From positions 46,440,571-46,504,570 of the forward strand of contig CM073891.1 of NCBI GenBank assembly GCA_037176705.1: a stretch of DNA of 64,000 nucleotides, given 5' to 3'. The notes beneath the pieces were generated by a model that was not told the origin of the DNA, did not search any database, and saw only the letters and a list, made by a program, of their open reading frames with translations. This stretch comes from Molossus alvarezi. Taxonomy: Eukaryota > Chordata > Mammalia > Chiroptera > Molossidae. Numbering within the stretch: the first letter of the stretch is position 1; the number at the start of each line of letters is the position of its first letter. This document shows, piece by piece, positions 23,994-35,710 of the stretch. Position numbers and translations under genes: made by a program.

Positions 23994-24225
23994 CTCCTGC
24001 CGGTATGGCTCAGTGGTTGAGCATTGACCCATGCACCAAGAGGTTGCCAGTTTGATTCCTGGTCAAGACACATGCCGGGGTTGTGAGCCAAATCCCCAGT
24101 GGAAGGCATGCAGGAGGCAACCAATCAATGTTCTCTCTCATCGATGTTTCTCTCTCTCTCTCTCTCTTTCTCCCTCTTACTTCCTCTCTCGCTAAAATCA
24201 ATAAAGGAAAAAATAAAATAAAATA
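23994..24225 (+). mobile_element. Ves SINE with TSD
   Basis: A full-length plus-strand copy: 'ctcctgccggtatggctcag' head, 'gattcctggtcaagacac', (TC)n stretch, 'aaaatcaataaagg' and an AAAAT-rich tail. The duplication 'aattacc(c/t)(a/g)gacc' lies at 23981-23993 and 24226-24238. Confidence 0.94.
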
Positions 24226-24238
24226 AATTACCTGGACC

Positions 24239-25019
24239 TAGACACCTGAACACTTTAGCCATGATGATATTACAGTAAAATTACAGTAGTGTTTTTAATA
24301 AAAATCACAGAGAATATCATTATCCTGACATCTGAATCTGGGAAGTGGAAAGGAAGTAATCATTCTGTTCTATGGGTCTAGATAAAGAGGAAATTTCCCT
24401 GGAGATGGAGTCCCATACATATCTTCTTTTGCTTATTTTTTGCATGAGAAAGTTCTTATTTCCAATATTGATGCATGCTACCTTTTTTCACTTCAAATAG
24501 ATGTTTTTCTTTAATCTCTAAAGACAGGATAAAAAATTGTCCACTTCTTATTTCACTCCTATCTAAAAACATTCAAACATTGGTTCTTTCATGTAATAAA
24601 ATGAGAAGAATTTCCTTTGACTGATATCATATGGGATAATAATCTCTACATAAAGTGTAATTTATTTGAAAAAAAAAATACACACTGTTACTATAGGGCA
24701 ATTGCAGTTAAAATTGAATTTGTCTACAATTTTAATCTATGTAGTAAGTGAAAATAAAATTTTGCCTCTGTTTATTAGCAGTAATGTCAGCCTGATAAGA
24801 AAATCTATTAAGCTGTCTCCACAAGTAATTGCTTTGACTCTTGGTAGATCAAACAATTCAGCAAATATTTGGTCAGACTTCTTTACTGTGCCCCATTTTG
24901 TTTATTTTACCCACTAGTTAAAAAATAACTGAGATGAGATAAAATGCATTATTTTACGAATCTAATGCTATTAGTGATGACCACACACATCTACCTGGCA
25001 TTTACATAGCATTATACAG
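24239..25019. other. AT-rich unique sequence
   Basis: No recognised element. The 83-codon frame at 24666-24917 has no motif. Confidence 0.4.
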
Positions 25020-25205
25020 GGATAAGTCAGGACATGGTGTATCCCAGTTCTGCCTCTTGCTAGCTGTATACTTAACCTCTGTGTTCCTTAGATTCCTCAT
25101 CTATTATACAGGGATAAAAGTGTATCAATCTCATGGGATTGTTGGAGAATTAAATGAATTAATACCTGCATAACCTTTAACAGGGCCCAAATAAACTCTC
25201 ATTAA
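25020..25205 (+). repeat. MIR SINE
   Basis: A clear plus-strand MIR: 'ttctgcctcttgctagctgt', 'cttaacctctgtgttcctta', 'attcctcatctattatacag', 'ggattgttggagaattaaat'. Confidence 0.85.
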
Positions 25206-25239
25206 TTGTTAGCGAGCCCTATATTATTACAAGTGGAAA

Positions 25240-25435
25240 GATCATGGATACTAGAACCACTGTCTTCATCACTAGTCACGTAAAATTTTCTGAGCCTAAG
25301 TTTTGTCATCTATAAGATGAATATAGTTGCAGCTAGTCTTAGTAGCTATAGTAAAGGTCAGTGAAAAAATATGTAAGATGCTTGACATATGACATACTTA
25401 ATAAGTCACAGTTTATATTAATATTATTGTGCAAG
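25240..25435 (+). repeat. MIR SINE, more diverged
   Basis: 'tgagcctaagttttgtcatc', 'tataagatgaatatagttgc' and the later 'gtcagtgaaaaaatatgtaa' follow the same order as the MIR just upstream. Confidence 0.6.
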
Positions 25436-25639
25436 TATGAAGACTCCAAATTAGCTGACTCATGTAGCCAGCCAATAAATATGCAATTATAGGCCCATTT
25501 CCCCAATCTCTGAGACCTGTCTTGTAAAATCTGTTGAATGAATGTCTAACCAGTGAACTTTGTGCCTGCCTTTCACGTAAAGCACACTCTTTGCTTTCTA
25601 CAATATACAGCTTTCCACCAGAGTTAAGCTGAAAAATAT

Positions 25640-25815
25640 GACTTCATAGATCATGAAAACTGGGAAGAGGCTAAAATGTATGTAAACGAATCTCCTCAAT
25701 CACAGATGTGGTCAGTGAGGTCCAAAAGGTCAAGTTATCCCTCCAGAATTGTACAGCTAATTTGGCCAAATTTATCTAGGAAGTTGGACTGACCCCAGCC
25801 CATGCTGTTTCTTCC
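25640..25815 (-). repeat. MIR-like relic
   Basis: 'cctcaatcacagatgtggtc', 'gtgaggtccaaaaggtcaag' and 'agctaatttggccaaattta' match the reverse MIR/MIR3 pattern at high divergence. Confidence 0.5.
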
Positions 25816-26075
25816 TTTGCTTTGCATTTAGCATGTATGTATATAAATCCTATATATAATAATTTATATAACTTCAGAGTTGTTCTCTAGCTGCTCACAT
25901 GTACACAGAATTTTTATCCAAGTTTTAATCTTCTTAAAAATAAGAATCTTCAAGTCTTATTGTTTCCTTTTTATCTTCTTCCAAATACATTAATATTATT
26001 AAAAATTGATGAATGTTTAATCAGTGAAAAATTGTTATAAATGCCACAGTAGAGTTAAAATTCTAGCATGTAGGG

Positions 26076-26455
26076 TGTCTCAGTTTTCTCAGGTTTCCAT
26101 AACAAAATGCCATAGACTGATTGGCTGAAACAACAGAAATTAATTTCTCATAGTTCTGGAGGCTAGGCCAAAAAGTCTAAGATCGGGGTGCCGGCATGAT
26201 TGAGTTCTTTGAGGGCTCTATTCTTGACTTGCAGATGGCCACCTTTTTACTGTGTCCTCTGATGGCAGTGATAGCTAGCAAGCTCTCCATCATCTCTTCT
26301 TGAAAGAGCCCTAATCCCATCATCAGGGCCTGCCTGATCACTGGGGCCTTATCTAAACCTAATTGTACGCCAAAGCCCCATCTCCAAATCCCACCACATT
26401 GGGAGTTAGGGCTCCAACATCTGAATTTTGGGCAACACAATTCGGTCAATAGTAT
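26076..26455 (-). repeat. MaLR LTR (MST/MLT1-like)
   Basis: The reverse complement runs from 'ctattgaccgaattgtgttg' through 'ccctaactcccaatgtggtg' and 'gccctcaaagaactc' to 'ccagaactatgagaaattaa' and ends in 'gaaaactgagaca'. This is the almost complete layout of a MaLR LTR. The minus-strand open frame here (26602-26177) is the LTR itself, not a gene. Confidence 0.85.
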
Positions 26456-27402
26456 AGGAGTAAGGTATCTAATGTAATTTATGTAAGCATTTCCATTCAA
26501 ATCAGTCTCCTTACATGCAGACATTTTAGACATTGACATGGACACATGCACACAACATTCAGAGTTGGCTCCGTTTCCACTGTCCATATTACTCTTTCTC
26601 AAAATGCCTTATCACAGTGATTTGAATGGTGAAAGTGCTTTACAAACAACACATCTTCTAAAATGCTGATGTGCTCCAGAAGGTTTTATTATCTCCCAAT
26701 CTTGAATCACCATAATTATGAGCCAAGATATATGTCACCCTGCAAATTTGACATAGCCATTTTCACTAAGCATTAAAAATATTTGTAAATTTGAATCTTT
26801 TAAAATTACTATGTGTGAAATAGATTTTCTCAGTACTTTCCTTAATCATGTATTTAGAAGTGATTGCCATTTCTTGTAATCACAGATATGTTAAAGCTCA
26901 GGTTTATCTGAGTTAGAAGCCAGGAACAAGGGGGGACAAAACTAAGGTCAAAGTAATGGAATGAACATATGCCAAGATTGTCTGTTCATATGTTAATGGG
27001 TAATAAAAATATCAGTGATTCTACATTGTAACAGATTCATGTTCATCATACCAGAACAACTATATCTAAGAGAATTGAACAACAAAAATCTTACTTTAAG
27101 TCAGTCTTTACTAATAAGAATAGGTTGCATTGTATTGCAATGCTGATCCTTGTTTTCATGAAGGTTAGAACTTGGAGAAAAATTCTGTGTACATGTAAGC
27201 AGCTAGAGAACAACTCTGAAGTTATGGAAATGATTATATGTAGGTTATATATACATACATGCTAAATGCTAAGTAATGGAAGAAACAGCATTTATATTGG
27301 GTTAGAAAAAAGATTACAATGTTGAAAATATTTCAGCCTATTCTGTCCTGTAGTTTGTTTCATGTATTCTCAATGACATTCAAAGAACATTTACTTAAAT
27401 TA
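26456..27402. other. AT-rich unique sequence
   Basis: No recognised element. Confidence 0.4.
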
Positions 27403-27413
27403 CTTAATATATT

Positions 27414-27597
27414 CTTTTCCAAATATGTTTTGATTGATTCTAGAGGGTGAAGAGAGAGGGAGAGAGAGAAACATTGATTGGCTGCCTCCATTACCCACCC
27501 TTACCAGCAGCTCAGGCATGAAACCTGACCAGAAATCAGACCAGTGACCCTTTGGTGCACTGAACAACACTCAGCCAGCTGAGTTATACCAGCAGGG
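27414..27597 (-). mobile_element. Ves SINE with TSD (left of a tandem pair)
   Basis: The minus-strand head 'gccctgctggtataactcag' is at the right; the left end has the GA-rich stretch and 'tgattgattctagag'. 'cttaatatatt' occurs at 27403-27413 and 27598-27608. Confidence 0.9.
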
Positions 27598-27617
27598 CTT
27601 AATATATTTTTTAAAAA

Positions 27618-27818
27618 TTTCTTTTTTTCTTTATTGATGTTGGAGAGAGAGGAAGGGAGAGGGAGAAAAAGATAGAAACATCAATGAGAGAAAACATCTA
27701 TTGTCTCCTGCATGCCCCCCACTGGGGATTTGATCCACATGTGCCCTTATCTGGATTGAACCAGCAACCTCTTGGTGCATGGGTGAACACTCAACCACTG
27801 AGCCACACCAGCTGGGCA
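27618..27818 (-). mobile_element. Ves SINE (right of a tandem pair)
   Basis: It has the head 'gcccagctggtgtggctcag' at the right, 'cagcaacctcttggtgcatg' and a GA-rich stretch with a T-rich tail at the left. 'ttaatata' recurs at 27599-27606 and 27819-27826, so this copy may have entered the duplication left by its neighbour. Confidence 0.9.
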
Positions 27819-27826
27819 TTAATATA

Positions 27827-28365
27827 ATCTTGATATTCACATTTATATATTCTGAGGATAAAAATTAAAAAATAAAGAATTTGTTTCTCTTCCCCAAATT
27901 AAAGGACTTTTATTAACAGCAATTTCTTAAGTCATTTTTATGGAGAATTTGGAAGTATAAAATTCCCCAAATTATTTAGATTAAGTTCACCTTCTTCTCT
28001 CTTAATACCTGATATGTTAATACTCTAGTGCTCTGTAGATTTTAACTGTACTTTAAAACTTCTGATTTCTGTATTGAATTATTATGCTAATTGAGACTAT
28101 ATCCATCATTCACTACCTTTTAATATCTATCATGATTACACATGAGAATTAGAATAATGTTATCATGAGTATTGTTCATGTAATCAAGCAAAGGCTATTA
28201 ATTTCATTTTATATAACAAATTTATGCATATTTTACATTAATGTATATATTTATAATTATATATAAATTCAAAATTACATATATATTCAACTTCATATCT
28301 ATGGGAAGTGTATATTTAACATGCATATACAATATCAATAAATAAAGAGAATAAACTTTTTAGCT
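27827..28365. other. AT-rich unique sequence
   Basis: AT-rich with TATA-like repeats near 28240-28285. No element is recognised. Confidence 0.4.
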
Positions 28366-28800
28366 GAAAAACCCATTCATCTTTAGGTTGAAAGGACCCA
28401 CCAAATAAAATATAGAATGAATTAAATTGACCCATGTATCCACATATATTTTCACCACAGTTTAAATTTCAAGGTCAAGGAGAAAATTTCCACAAATTCT
28501 AAAAGTTCACAAGAGCTTTCAAGTCTCAAAGAAATGAAAATCAGATTTATACCCGAAATCACACTGACGTGCTAGATGATGGTAAAACTAGAGAAATTAA
28601 CATTCAACTGTGTATGAGAATGAACACAGTTTTCGGTATCAAGGACTTAGAAATTGCACCATCCATAAAGGATTATTCAGGATGGTCCGCTGCACAAAAG
28701 ATCAAACACATTAATAAAAACAAAGTCCAAAAAACAAAACACAAAAACAAGATGTGGAGGTTGGTTACTAGAAAGTGTAAGAAAATAGAAAAGTAAAACC
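28366..28800 (+). repeat. Old L1/HAL1 ORF1-region fragment
   Basis: 'ggttgaaaggacccaccaaa', 'tttcaaggtcaaggagaaaa' and 'aaggacttagaaattgcacc' follow the order of the ORF1 end of old mammalian L1 or half-L1 elements. The 75-codon open frame at 28569 is part of it and not a host gene. Confidence 0.5.
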
Positions 28801-28864
28801 TAGAATTATGTTGAAAGTCCCCAAGAAAGTCCAATATATGACTGATAACTATGTCAATATCCAA

Positions 28865-29010
28865 AAAAATTTACTAACAATTTTCTTATATACAGTTATA
28901 ACAATGTAGAATTTAAAATTAAGAAATACCCTTTTCACATTCATAATAACACATGCATAGAAATACACTTAATATGTGTACAGAGTTTATATGAAGAAAA
29001 CATAACTCCA
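28865..29010 (+). repeat. Old L1 ORF2 fragment
   Basis: 'ttttcttatatacagttata', 'aaattaagaaatacccttt' and 'gtttatatgaagaaaacata' follow the L1 ORF2 region just past the reverse transcriptase core. It is short and diverged. Confidence 0.45.
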
Positions 29011-29029
29011 CATGAGTTGGGGCACATCA

Positions 29030-30305
29030 ATGGGAGTGATTTACTCCCAGGCCAATCAGTTACAAGCACTGGATGCAACCTCCATGAAGGATAAGCTATG
29101 CAGGGGCTCACCCCACACAGCAGGACTTACTTCAGCAGGGCACTGTTGCCCAGAGTCTGCCCCTTGAGTGTGTCACTTGTGCAGGTGTGTCCACAAAGTG
29201 TGTTTTCTGGGGCCTCCCAAGAAGTGCAGACCAAGGTTAATCACTGCCTGTGTTTTGTCCAGGGCCACGTGGCATGACTACAAAATGAACTGCAGATGGC
29301 GCAAATGGAGGTGCCCTGGAGAGGCCAAACTGCAAACCAAGGCCAGCTGATGCTAGTGCTGGGCCTGGGGCCATTAGTGAGAGGTATGAGCATGCTAAGG
29401 CCAGATACTGCTTGTTTGAGAGATTTTAGGAAAGTCTGAAGCATGAGCCAAGACAGGCCGTTTTATGGAAAAGCCATTGGAAACAGCTGGGGTGGGCCTG
29501 GAAGTTGTCTGAGGCAGGGTCTCAGGAATCACTGGGGTAGGTTGAACTGTGATAGGTTGATGGAGACTCAGATACGGTGCCTGGCTACCAGATTTGTGGG
29601 GGAGGGACTCAGAAAAGGAACACTGGCCTCTGCCAGCACTTCTCTGTGGGCGAAAGATGCCCCTCTAGGCCTTGCCCTGATGCCACACGCTTCAATTTTT
29701 TTCCATATGTTTCTAATGCCTTTCAAGCTGCTACCTCAGTGCTGGGACTCAGAGCAAATCTGAGTAATTCTGTGCATTGGCCCTTTAAGTGGAAGCTCTG
29801 GGATTCTGGAAGTCCTCTGTCTCACTCAGCCTCAATCCCTGTTGGTTTCCACAGACACCATTTATGGGGACTTCTCTTCCTTGCACTGGAATCCCAGGCT
29901 AGGGGGCCTGGCGTGGGTCCGGGACCCCTCACTCCTTAACAGGGTTCTTCCGCAGACAGGATTTTCCTCCTGGTTTTCATCTGCCATGTGTGGTAGGCCC
30001 AGCCTGTTCTGCATCTCATGGCTTCTTCTTCTCCTTCTCCTTTTCCTTCTTCTTTTTTGTTTATTGATTTTAGAGAGACAGAGAATGTGCCCTGGCCAGA
30101 GATCAGACCCGCAGCCTTGGCAAATGCTGAATCAGGACAACGCTCTAACCTGGGCTTCCTGGCCAAGGCCTTGCTGTGGCTTCTTCTGTGTATCCGTACT
30201 TGCAGGACTCTTTTCAGCTAGATTTTTGGCAGTTCTGAATGATGGTTTTTCTGCAGGTTAGATGTATTTTTGATGTGATTGTGGGAGGACTGAGTACCCA
30301 AGGGT
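29030..30305 (-). repeat. L1: L1 5' UTR, minus strand (old L1M-type)
   Basis: The sequence 'tgtgggggagggactcagaa', 'ctgggactcagagcaaatct', 'gggacccctcactccttaac' and 'tgatgtgattgtgggaggac' follows the reverse complement of a long old L1 5' UTR, with the element start near 30300. This GC-rich UTR explains the overlapping open frames at 29.2-30.3 kb on both strands. No ORF1 follows on the minus strand, so the copy is broken after the UTR. A Ves SINE interrupts it. Confidence 0.65.
30030..30176 (-). mobile_element. Ves SINE, internally deleted, with TSD
   Basis: A short copy: the T-rich/'tttattgattttagagagac' tail side lies directly next to 'gccctggccagagatcagac' and the head, so the GA-rich middle is lost. 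A perfect duplication 'tggcttcttct' flanks it at 30019-30029 and 30177-30187. It sits inside the L1 5' UTR and is younger than it. Confidence 0.85.
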
Positions 30306-32138
30306 TATTAATTTCAAACAGCGTAAAGACCTTTGGTTAGTTTAACAGAAAAATTAATTATTGAATGGTACCTGGCACCTTCCAGAACTAGCAGATAGTT
30401 TGCTGAACTGGGCTGAGAAAAAATAGCAGGACGAAAGGGAGCCCAAGCAGCCATGAACACAGCCACCATCGCATCATGCACTCAGTCCAGTTAGACAACG
30501 GCCTGCAGTGCCAGGACCAATGGACATGCCCTGCTGAATTGTTGGAGTTCAGTGCAGCTGTCTCTGCGGTCACTGGACTCTGGCTATTTTTACTGCCACC
30601 AAAACGTTCCAGAGGATTTGTGAACAGAAGAGCTGTCTGGGGCAAGTAGAACTGACTGGTAGAGCAGAGATCCCAGCTCAGGCTGAGTCATAAGCCAGTA
30701 TCTGAGCTGCCAAGGGTTTATGAGAACACAGATCTGGCCCTTTTAGTTTAAAAAGAAAGATTTTATCAGAGCTCACAAAATGTCAGACTGCACAACCATA
30801 AGAAAACGGTTTCAAAGCTAATTTTCAAAAGCAAACAGCATCAATTTCATTGTCTGCTGTTGATTTTGATTCCTACCTCTATTGTGACTCTCCTCTTTGG
30901 CCACATAGAAGCTTTAGTTATATTTTTCCCACAGTAAATGATCAACTTTTATGAACTGTTTATAGCTCTATCTAAATTTCTTAATGATCTTTATTTTCAA
31001 TAATTTTGTTTTGAAAAATTATTCTTCCTAAACATTTCAAGGTTTCATATTGGCTTCTTATTTAGCTTTGGCTCTTTATCAATAATAAAGAGTTGGATTG
31101 CACCAACGTAGTGTCTTCTTCATAAAATGATTTTAACACCATTAGATTTAGTTAAAATTGTGCTGAACAACTAATCTTGTATCCAATTACAGATGGGCTC
31201 TCTTTTATTAGGTGTTAGGTATGGTATTTAGTTCTTATAAGTGAATACTGACAAAGAATATGTTATTGGTTCACAAAAGAAGAAAATTGCCATTTTTTTC
31301 TCAGATTTCATTTGCCTCTCTCTTCATTATTAGTACTAGCATATCAGTGAATGTTATACATTATTATGTTCCTTGGTCAGTTTCCTAGATAATTCTCTCT
31401 ACTTGCCTAAATGCATTTGTGCAGCTGTTAGTACAGGCATACAAGACACTCACACACACACACCTGCTAATTCAACCACACTAATTATCTGTTACTTATA
31501 AGCAGCGCTATGTGTAGGTAGTCTATGAGCTCACCATTTCACAAAAGATAAAGACTAATTTCGTGGATATGAATTATGTCTCTGAATATTAACCCTTAAA
31601 TACATTATTCTATTCCTTCTATGTAGCATATATATCAAGATAATATGCAGACATCCTGACTTAAGAGCTAAAAACATTGTGAATTACTGAGATAGAAGCT
31701 ACTCAGAGGATATGATTAGATTGTCTCTGTATTATCAAACACACCAACAGAGTTTTAAGTTCATAAATACAGTCCTATTATTCAATCACAATAAGAGACA
31801 CCTCAATATTAATTCTATCCAAATAGTCTAATGTACCAATGTTTGTTGATCAAACATGTCTATTCTTAGTAGAAAAATAATCTATTGAGTAAATAAAATG
31901 ATAAATTTATGAGCATTAACAATTGGTAATAAAAAGAAAATTTTAAAATAAGACAAATACAAATGCAAGTAACAAATTTGTACAGAAATGGAGAGAGAAT
32001 AGTAATGTAAACAAAGTTACTTTAAATTTATTGGAGAGTTTAATCAGATATGGGTTAAATTTAGTGAACTATGATAATAAAATCTTTCTATTTAGGGATA
32101 TATAATTTGTCTTTATAACTGTGAATAGAAAAGTTCAA
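30306..32138. other. Unassigned: GC-richer block, then AT-rich unique DNA
   Basis: 30370-30750 has higher GC ('ccatcgcatcatgcactcag', 'gcagctgtctctgcggtcac') and an 85-codon minus-strand frame (30645-30388), but no recognised family. It lies just outside the L1 start. The rest is AT-rich with a short (CA)n near 31450-31463. Confidence 0.4.
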
Positions 32139-32143
32139 ATATT

Positions 32144-32171
32144 GTTATTTATTTATTTATTTATTTATTTA
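32144..32171. repeat. (TTTA)n microsatellite
   Basis: About seven TTTA units, best explained as the expanded tail of the outer Ves SINE. Confidence 0.9.
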
Positions 32172-32687
32172 GGTTTACCCTCATCTGGGGATTTTTTTTC
32201 CCATTAATTTTTATTTATTTATTTTTAATTTTTTTCTTTATTGAATTTAGAGAGAGAAGAAGGGAGAAGGAGAGGGAAATAGAAACATTGATAAGAGAGA
32301 ACATCGGTTGGCCACCTCCTACATGTGCCCATTTGGGAATCAGGCCCACAACCTGGGCATGTGCCTTCCTGGGAATCAAACCAGCAACCTCCTGGTGCAT
32401 GGGTTGATGCTCAATCACTAAGCCACACTGGCCAGGCTCAATCACTAAGCCACACTGGCTAGGCTACTTTTTATAACAAGTAGAAGAGACGAGGGGAGGG
32501 AGTGAGAGAGAGAGAGAGAAACATTGATGTGAGAGAGACACATCGATTGGTTACCTGCCATACACATCCTGACCAGGGCCAGGGATTGAACCTGCAACCC
32601 AGGTATGTGCCCTTGGCTGGAATCAAACTCATAACCCTTTGGTACATTGGCTGATGCTCTAACCACTGAGCACACTGGCCAGGGAAT
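32148..32687 (-). mobile_element. Outer Ves SINE, split by another Ves
   Basis: The left piece is a (TTTA)n tail plus the 3' module 'taccctcatctggggat' (to about 32206). The right piece, 32463-32684, carries the GA-rich stretch, 'cacatcgattggttacctgc' and the head 'ccctggccagtgtgctcagt'. 'atattgtta' flanks the whole at 32139-32147 and 32688-32696. Confidence 0.82.
32207..32462 (-). mobile_element. Inner Ves SINE with a duplicated head
   Basis: A complete minus-strand Ves inserted in the tail side of an older Ves. Its head is present as two tandem 27-bp units (32409-32435 and 32436-32462) that differ by one C/T change. Confidence 0.85.
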
Positions 32688-32696
32688 ATATTGTTA

Positions 32697-33190
32697 CCTC
32701 TTAAGACTAATTTTGGGTAGGTGTTATATATACACAAAGAGAGAGAAAGAGAAAGAAAGAAGAAAGAAGGCAGAGATGAAAATGACAATTTTATTTTATA
32801 AATTTAAGATTATATTTTTGTCTACATATTTATGTATGTACATAAAATGTGAATACATTAATAAAACCCACAACAGAAAAGGAAAGCATTAACCAACTTG
32901 GGGAAAATAATTTTAATGAACAAAAATATGCAGGGATAATGAAGTGCATTGAATGTCTTTGTGTCAGAGTAGAAGAAAAATGAAAACAGAATAAGTAGGG
33001 CATAATAAAAAGGGATTAGATAAGTAAATGATATAATTATATGGTGAATTCCTTTAACATCATGAAAACTGATGATTTACATATAAGTTTTGTTAACTTA
33101 TCAATTAGGACTATGCTTGGATCATGAAACTGAAATTTCTAAAACAGTGATTTAGCTATGAAATTTTAATATTCTCATGCATGAAAGAAG
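32697..33190. other. AT-rich unique sequence
   Basis: A purine run (agagagaaagagaaagaaag) lies at 32736-32766, with no SINE head. Nothing else is recognised. Confidence 0.4.
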
Positions 33191-33642
33191 TGTGGGGGCA
33201 GACAGGCCAGTACTGGCATTCTAAGAAACGGCTGCCAGGCTCAGAACATGACGCACCTCAGAACAGGGCTGCTGGTCTGTCTTTTTAAGGATCTTTTTAT
33301 GGTAAGCAGGTTTGAAAGGTAAAGATAGCATTTCTCTCCTAAGATAACAGCGTGCAGGCTTACTTACTGACTGTTATAAAACTTTCAGGTTCGGTAAGTG
33401 CAGGGTCGCCTAGCATTCTTCTCATAGCCCTGCTGAAAGGCTTGTAATAGGTAATGGGCTGTCAGAAAGCGAGGAACAAAATACTGCTATTCTGATTACT
33501 ACAATTGCTATGAGAAATTAAGTCCTTTATCTCTGACCCATTAATCTTATTTCTGCCCACTTCTAGGAAACTGTGGTAGGCTAACTTGTTTGCTTGCAGC
33601 AAGTGTAAAATTTCAGAATCTTTGCAGTTCTAACATCTTACA
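33191..33642 (-). repeat. Probable solo LTR, ERV1-like
   Basis: The minus-strand read begins TGTAAGATGTTAGAACTG and ends CTGTCTGCCCCCACA (TG...CA). Near its 3' end, 'accataaaaagatccttaaa' gives a weak polyA-like signal, followed by a GC-rich U5-like segment. No internal viral sequence is attached and no clear duplication flanks it. Confidence 0.45.
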
Positions 33643-33949
33643 CAATATTTCTGGTAATATCCCTTTTTCTAGAACTTAAATGAATAGCACAGCTAGCCCC
33701 AAAGGGAGTCGGAAGAATGTTATCATTTGACTTAGCACTAAAATTGGTGTATTGTTATTGGGAACAGGGAATAGTAGATTTCATTGGTAGGATACAAAAA
33801 CTCACTGCCATAGCCTTAAAAAAAAGTTTACAATTTATCTTCATGTGAAAAATAAAAACAAAAACACACGAACAAACAAACAGAAATGTCACATGTTAAA
33901 GAATTTATAACAAATGTTTGTAGAGATTACCTCTGGGAAATGAAAGTGC

Positions 33950-34368
33950 TCCTGTAGCACAGTACCAGAACTGAGGTTACTTATACAACAGTAAGTTATT
34001 GTCATAGTTCAGGAGGCTAGAAGTCTGAGACAAAAAGTATCAGTAAGGTTTGCTCCATCTGAGAGCTTCCCGGGAAGGATAGTTTTAGCCCTCTCTCCGT
34101 GGCGTTTAGAAGGCCATCTTCTTCCTGTGCCTGTTGACATGATGTTCTTTCTCCTTGTGTCCATGCCCCTGTGACCAAAATGCCCTTTTTTCACCTCTAT
34201 AAGGACACTAGTAATATTGGATGAGGATCCACTCTAATATCTTCACTTTACCATAAGTAAACATATCTGTAGCAAATCTATTTCCCAATAAGGTCACATT
34301 CCAAGGCACTGACTGGTACTTAAGACTTCAGCATATAAAATTTAGGGGGCCCAACTTAACCCATAACA
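33950..34368 (-). repeat. MaLR LTR (MLT1-like)
   Basis: On the minus strand it opens TGTTATGGGTTAAGTTGGGC and runs through 'ggaatgtgaccttattggga', 'agtgtccttatagaggtgaa' and 'aagaagatggccttctaaac' to 'cttctagcctcctgaactat'. The 61-codon frame at 34194-34009 is part of the LTR. Confidence 0.8.
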
Positions 34369-35698
34369 GAAAAGACAGCTGATTTTCTGCTTTATTTTAC
34401 TTTTTTTCCACTAAGTATTATTATATTGATTTTTTAGTACTTTTCTAATTGTTAAAAGATACATTTTTTAAAAAACTAAAGCTCAAAGTGTTTTGTGTAT
34501 TTATGTTTATATAATCTTGTTAATAATCTCAAACTGTGGTTTAATGTCACCCCATATTTTTTAATCTTCAGTGAAAATGTTTAGTCGTTGAATCGATAGA
34601 TGACTGCCTTCAGATTTGCCAAAACAAGTTGTTACATCTCTCTTTCAGTACATTTTTATAATGTGTTTTGTTTTGCTTTGCCTGTTTGTTTAAACCACTG
34701 GGGCTCCGTATATTCACAAAATCATTGCAAATGCATATAGTTAGTCCTTGTACTGTGTCCTTCAATAGGAATGGCTTCAAGTCTGGGACATTTAAACCAT
34801 GTATTATATTTCTAACTTCAGTGCTGAATTGGTGGGAAATCATATCAACTATGCTTCATTCCCAGTGACACAGAGACACTGAGTGGGAGTTTGTAAGTGA
34901 TGACTCTTGGAGTAAAATGTGAAGGTAATTGTAACAGTTTGACATACAAGAACAGAGTGACTGCTTCAGGCATGAGGACATAGGGAACAAACCAAGATAA
35001 AAGAAAAACTTGGAAACAAAGACTACATTCTGAACCAGTTATTTTCAAGTACTTTACTCTAGAAGAGAACTTGTTAATGAATAACCACTATTGAATAGCT
35101 GCCATGAAAGCAAACAGAGAGCTATTCTACTATTAGTTACATTTTCATGCAAAGGTTACTCATTTGTTCCTGAAAACTCAAATGTCCCATATCACCCAGA
35201 AATATAAGGTGAAGAGGAATGTTTAGGTAACCAATTTAGACCAAAAGAAGAGGTGGAAAACAGAAATAATGAAGAATGAAAAGTTGATCACAAATGAAGG
35301 AGTCTAAAGTCAAGAAAAGAGAAAGGATGAAGGAGAGGCATTTGATGTGGGAAAACGTGTGGTTCATTCTACTAACCCCAGAGTAAAACTCGAGAGCTAA
35401 CATGTTCATCAAGATCATGGAAAGATGTATTATTATATTCTTAGAAGTATTACTTCCATATAGCAATATTTGTTGTAATTTTAAATCCTTGTTACCTTAA
35501 AACACTAGAACTTTATACAAGTTATTACTCTTTGTTTAACATTAATAATTTGATGGGGATCTTAAACATCCATGATATTCAGTCTCATATTTACAACTTA
35601 ATACTGTATTTATTGGACTATTTCTGATTTGTTTTTTATTTAGAAACAAATTTTAATTCTTTATTTTTTTCAGTTGAGCATCTATCATAAGTCTGATT
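34369..35698. other. AT-rich unique sequence
   Basis: No recognised repeat or gene. Short frames at 34610-35466 overlap on both strands without motifs. Confidence 0.4.
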
Positions 35699-35710
35699 TA
35701 ATTTCTTTTT

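Noticed and set aside
26177..26602. 141-codon minus-strand open frame
   Set aside because: It coincides with a MaLR LTR and its flank.
29168..30261. Cluster of open frames on both strands
   Set aside because: Explained by the reversed L1 5' UTR and the Ves SINE within it.
32144..32171. Repeat run considered as a CRISPR-like or satellite array
   Set aside because: It is a simple TTTA tail of a SINE, with no spacers.
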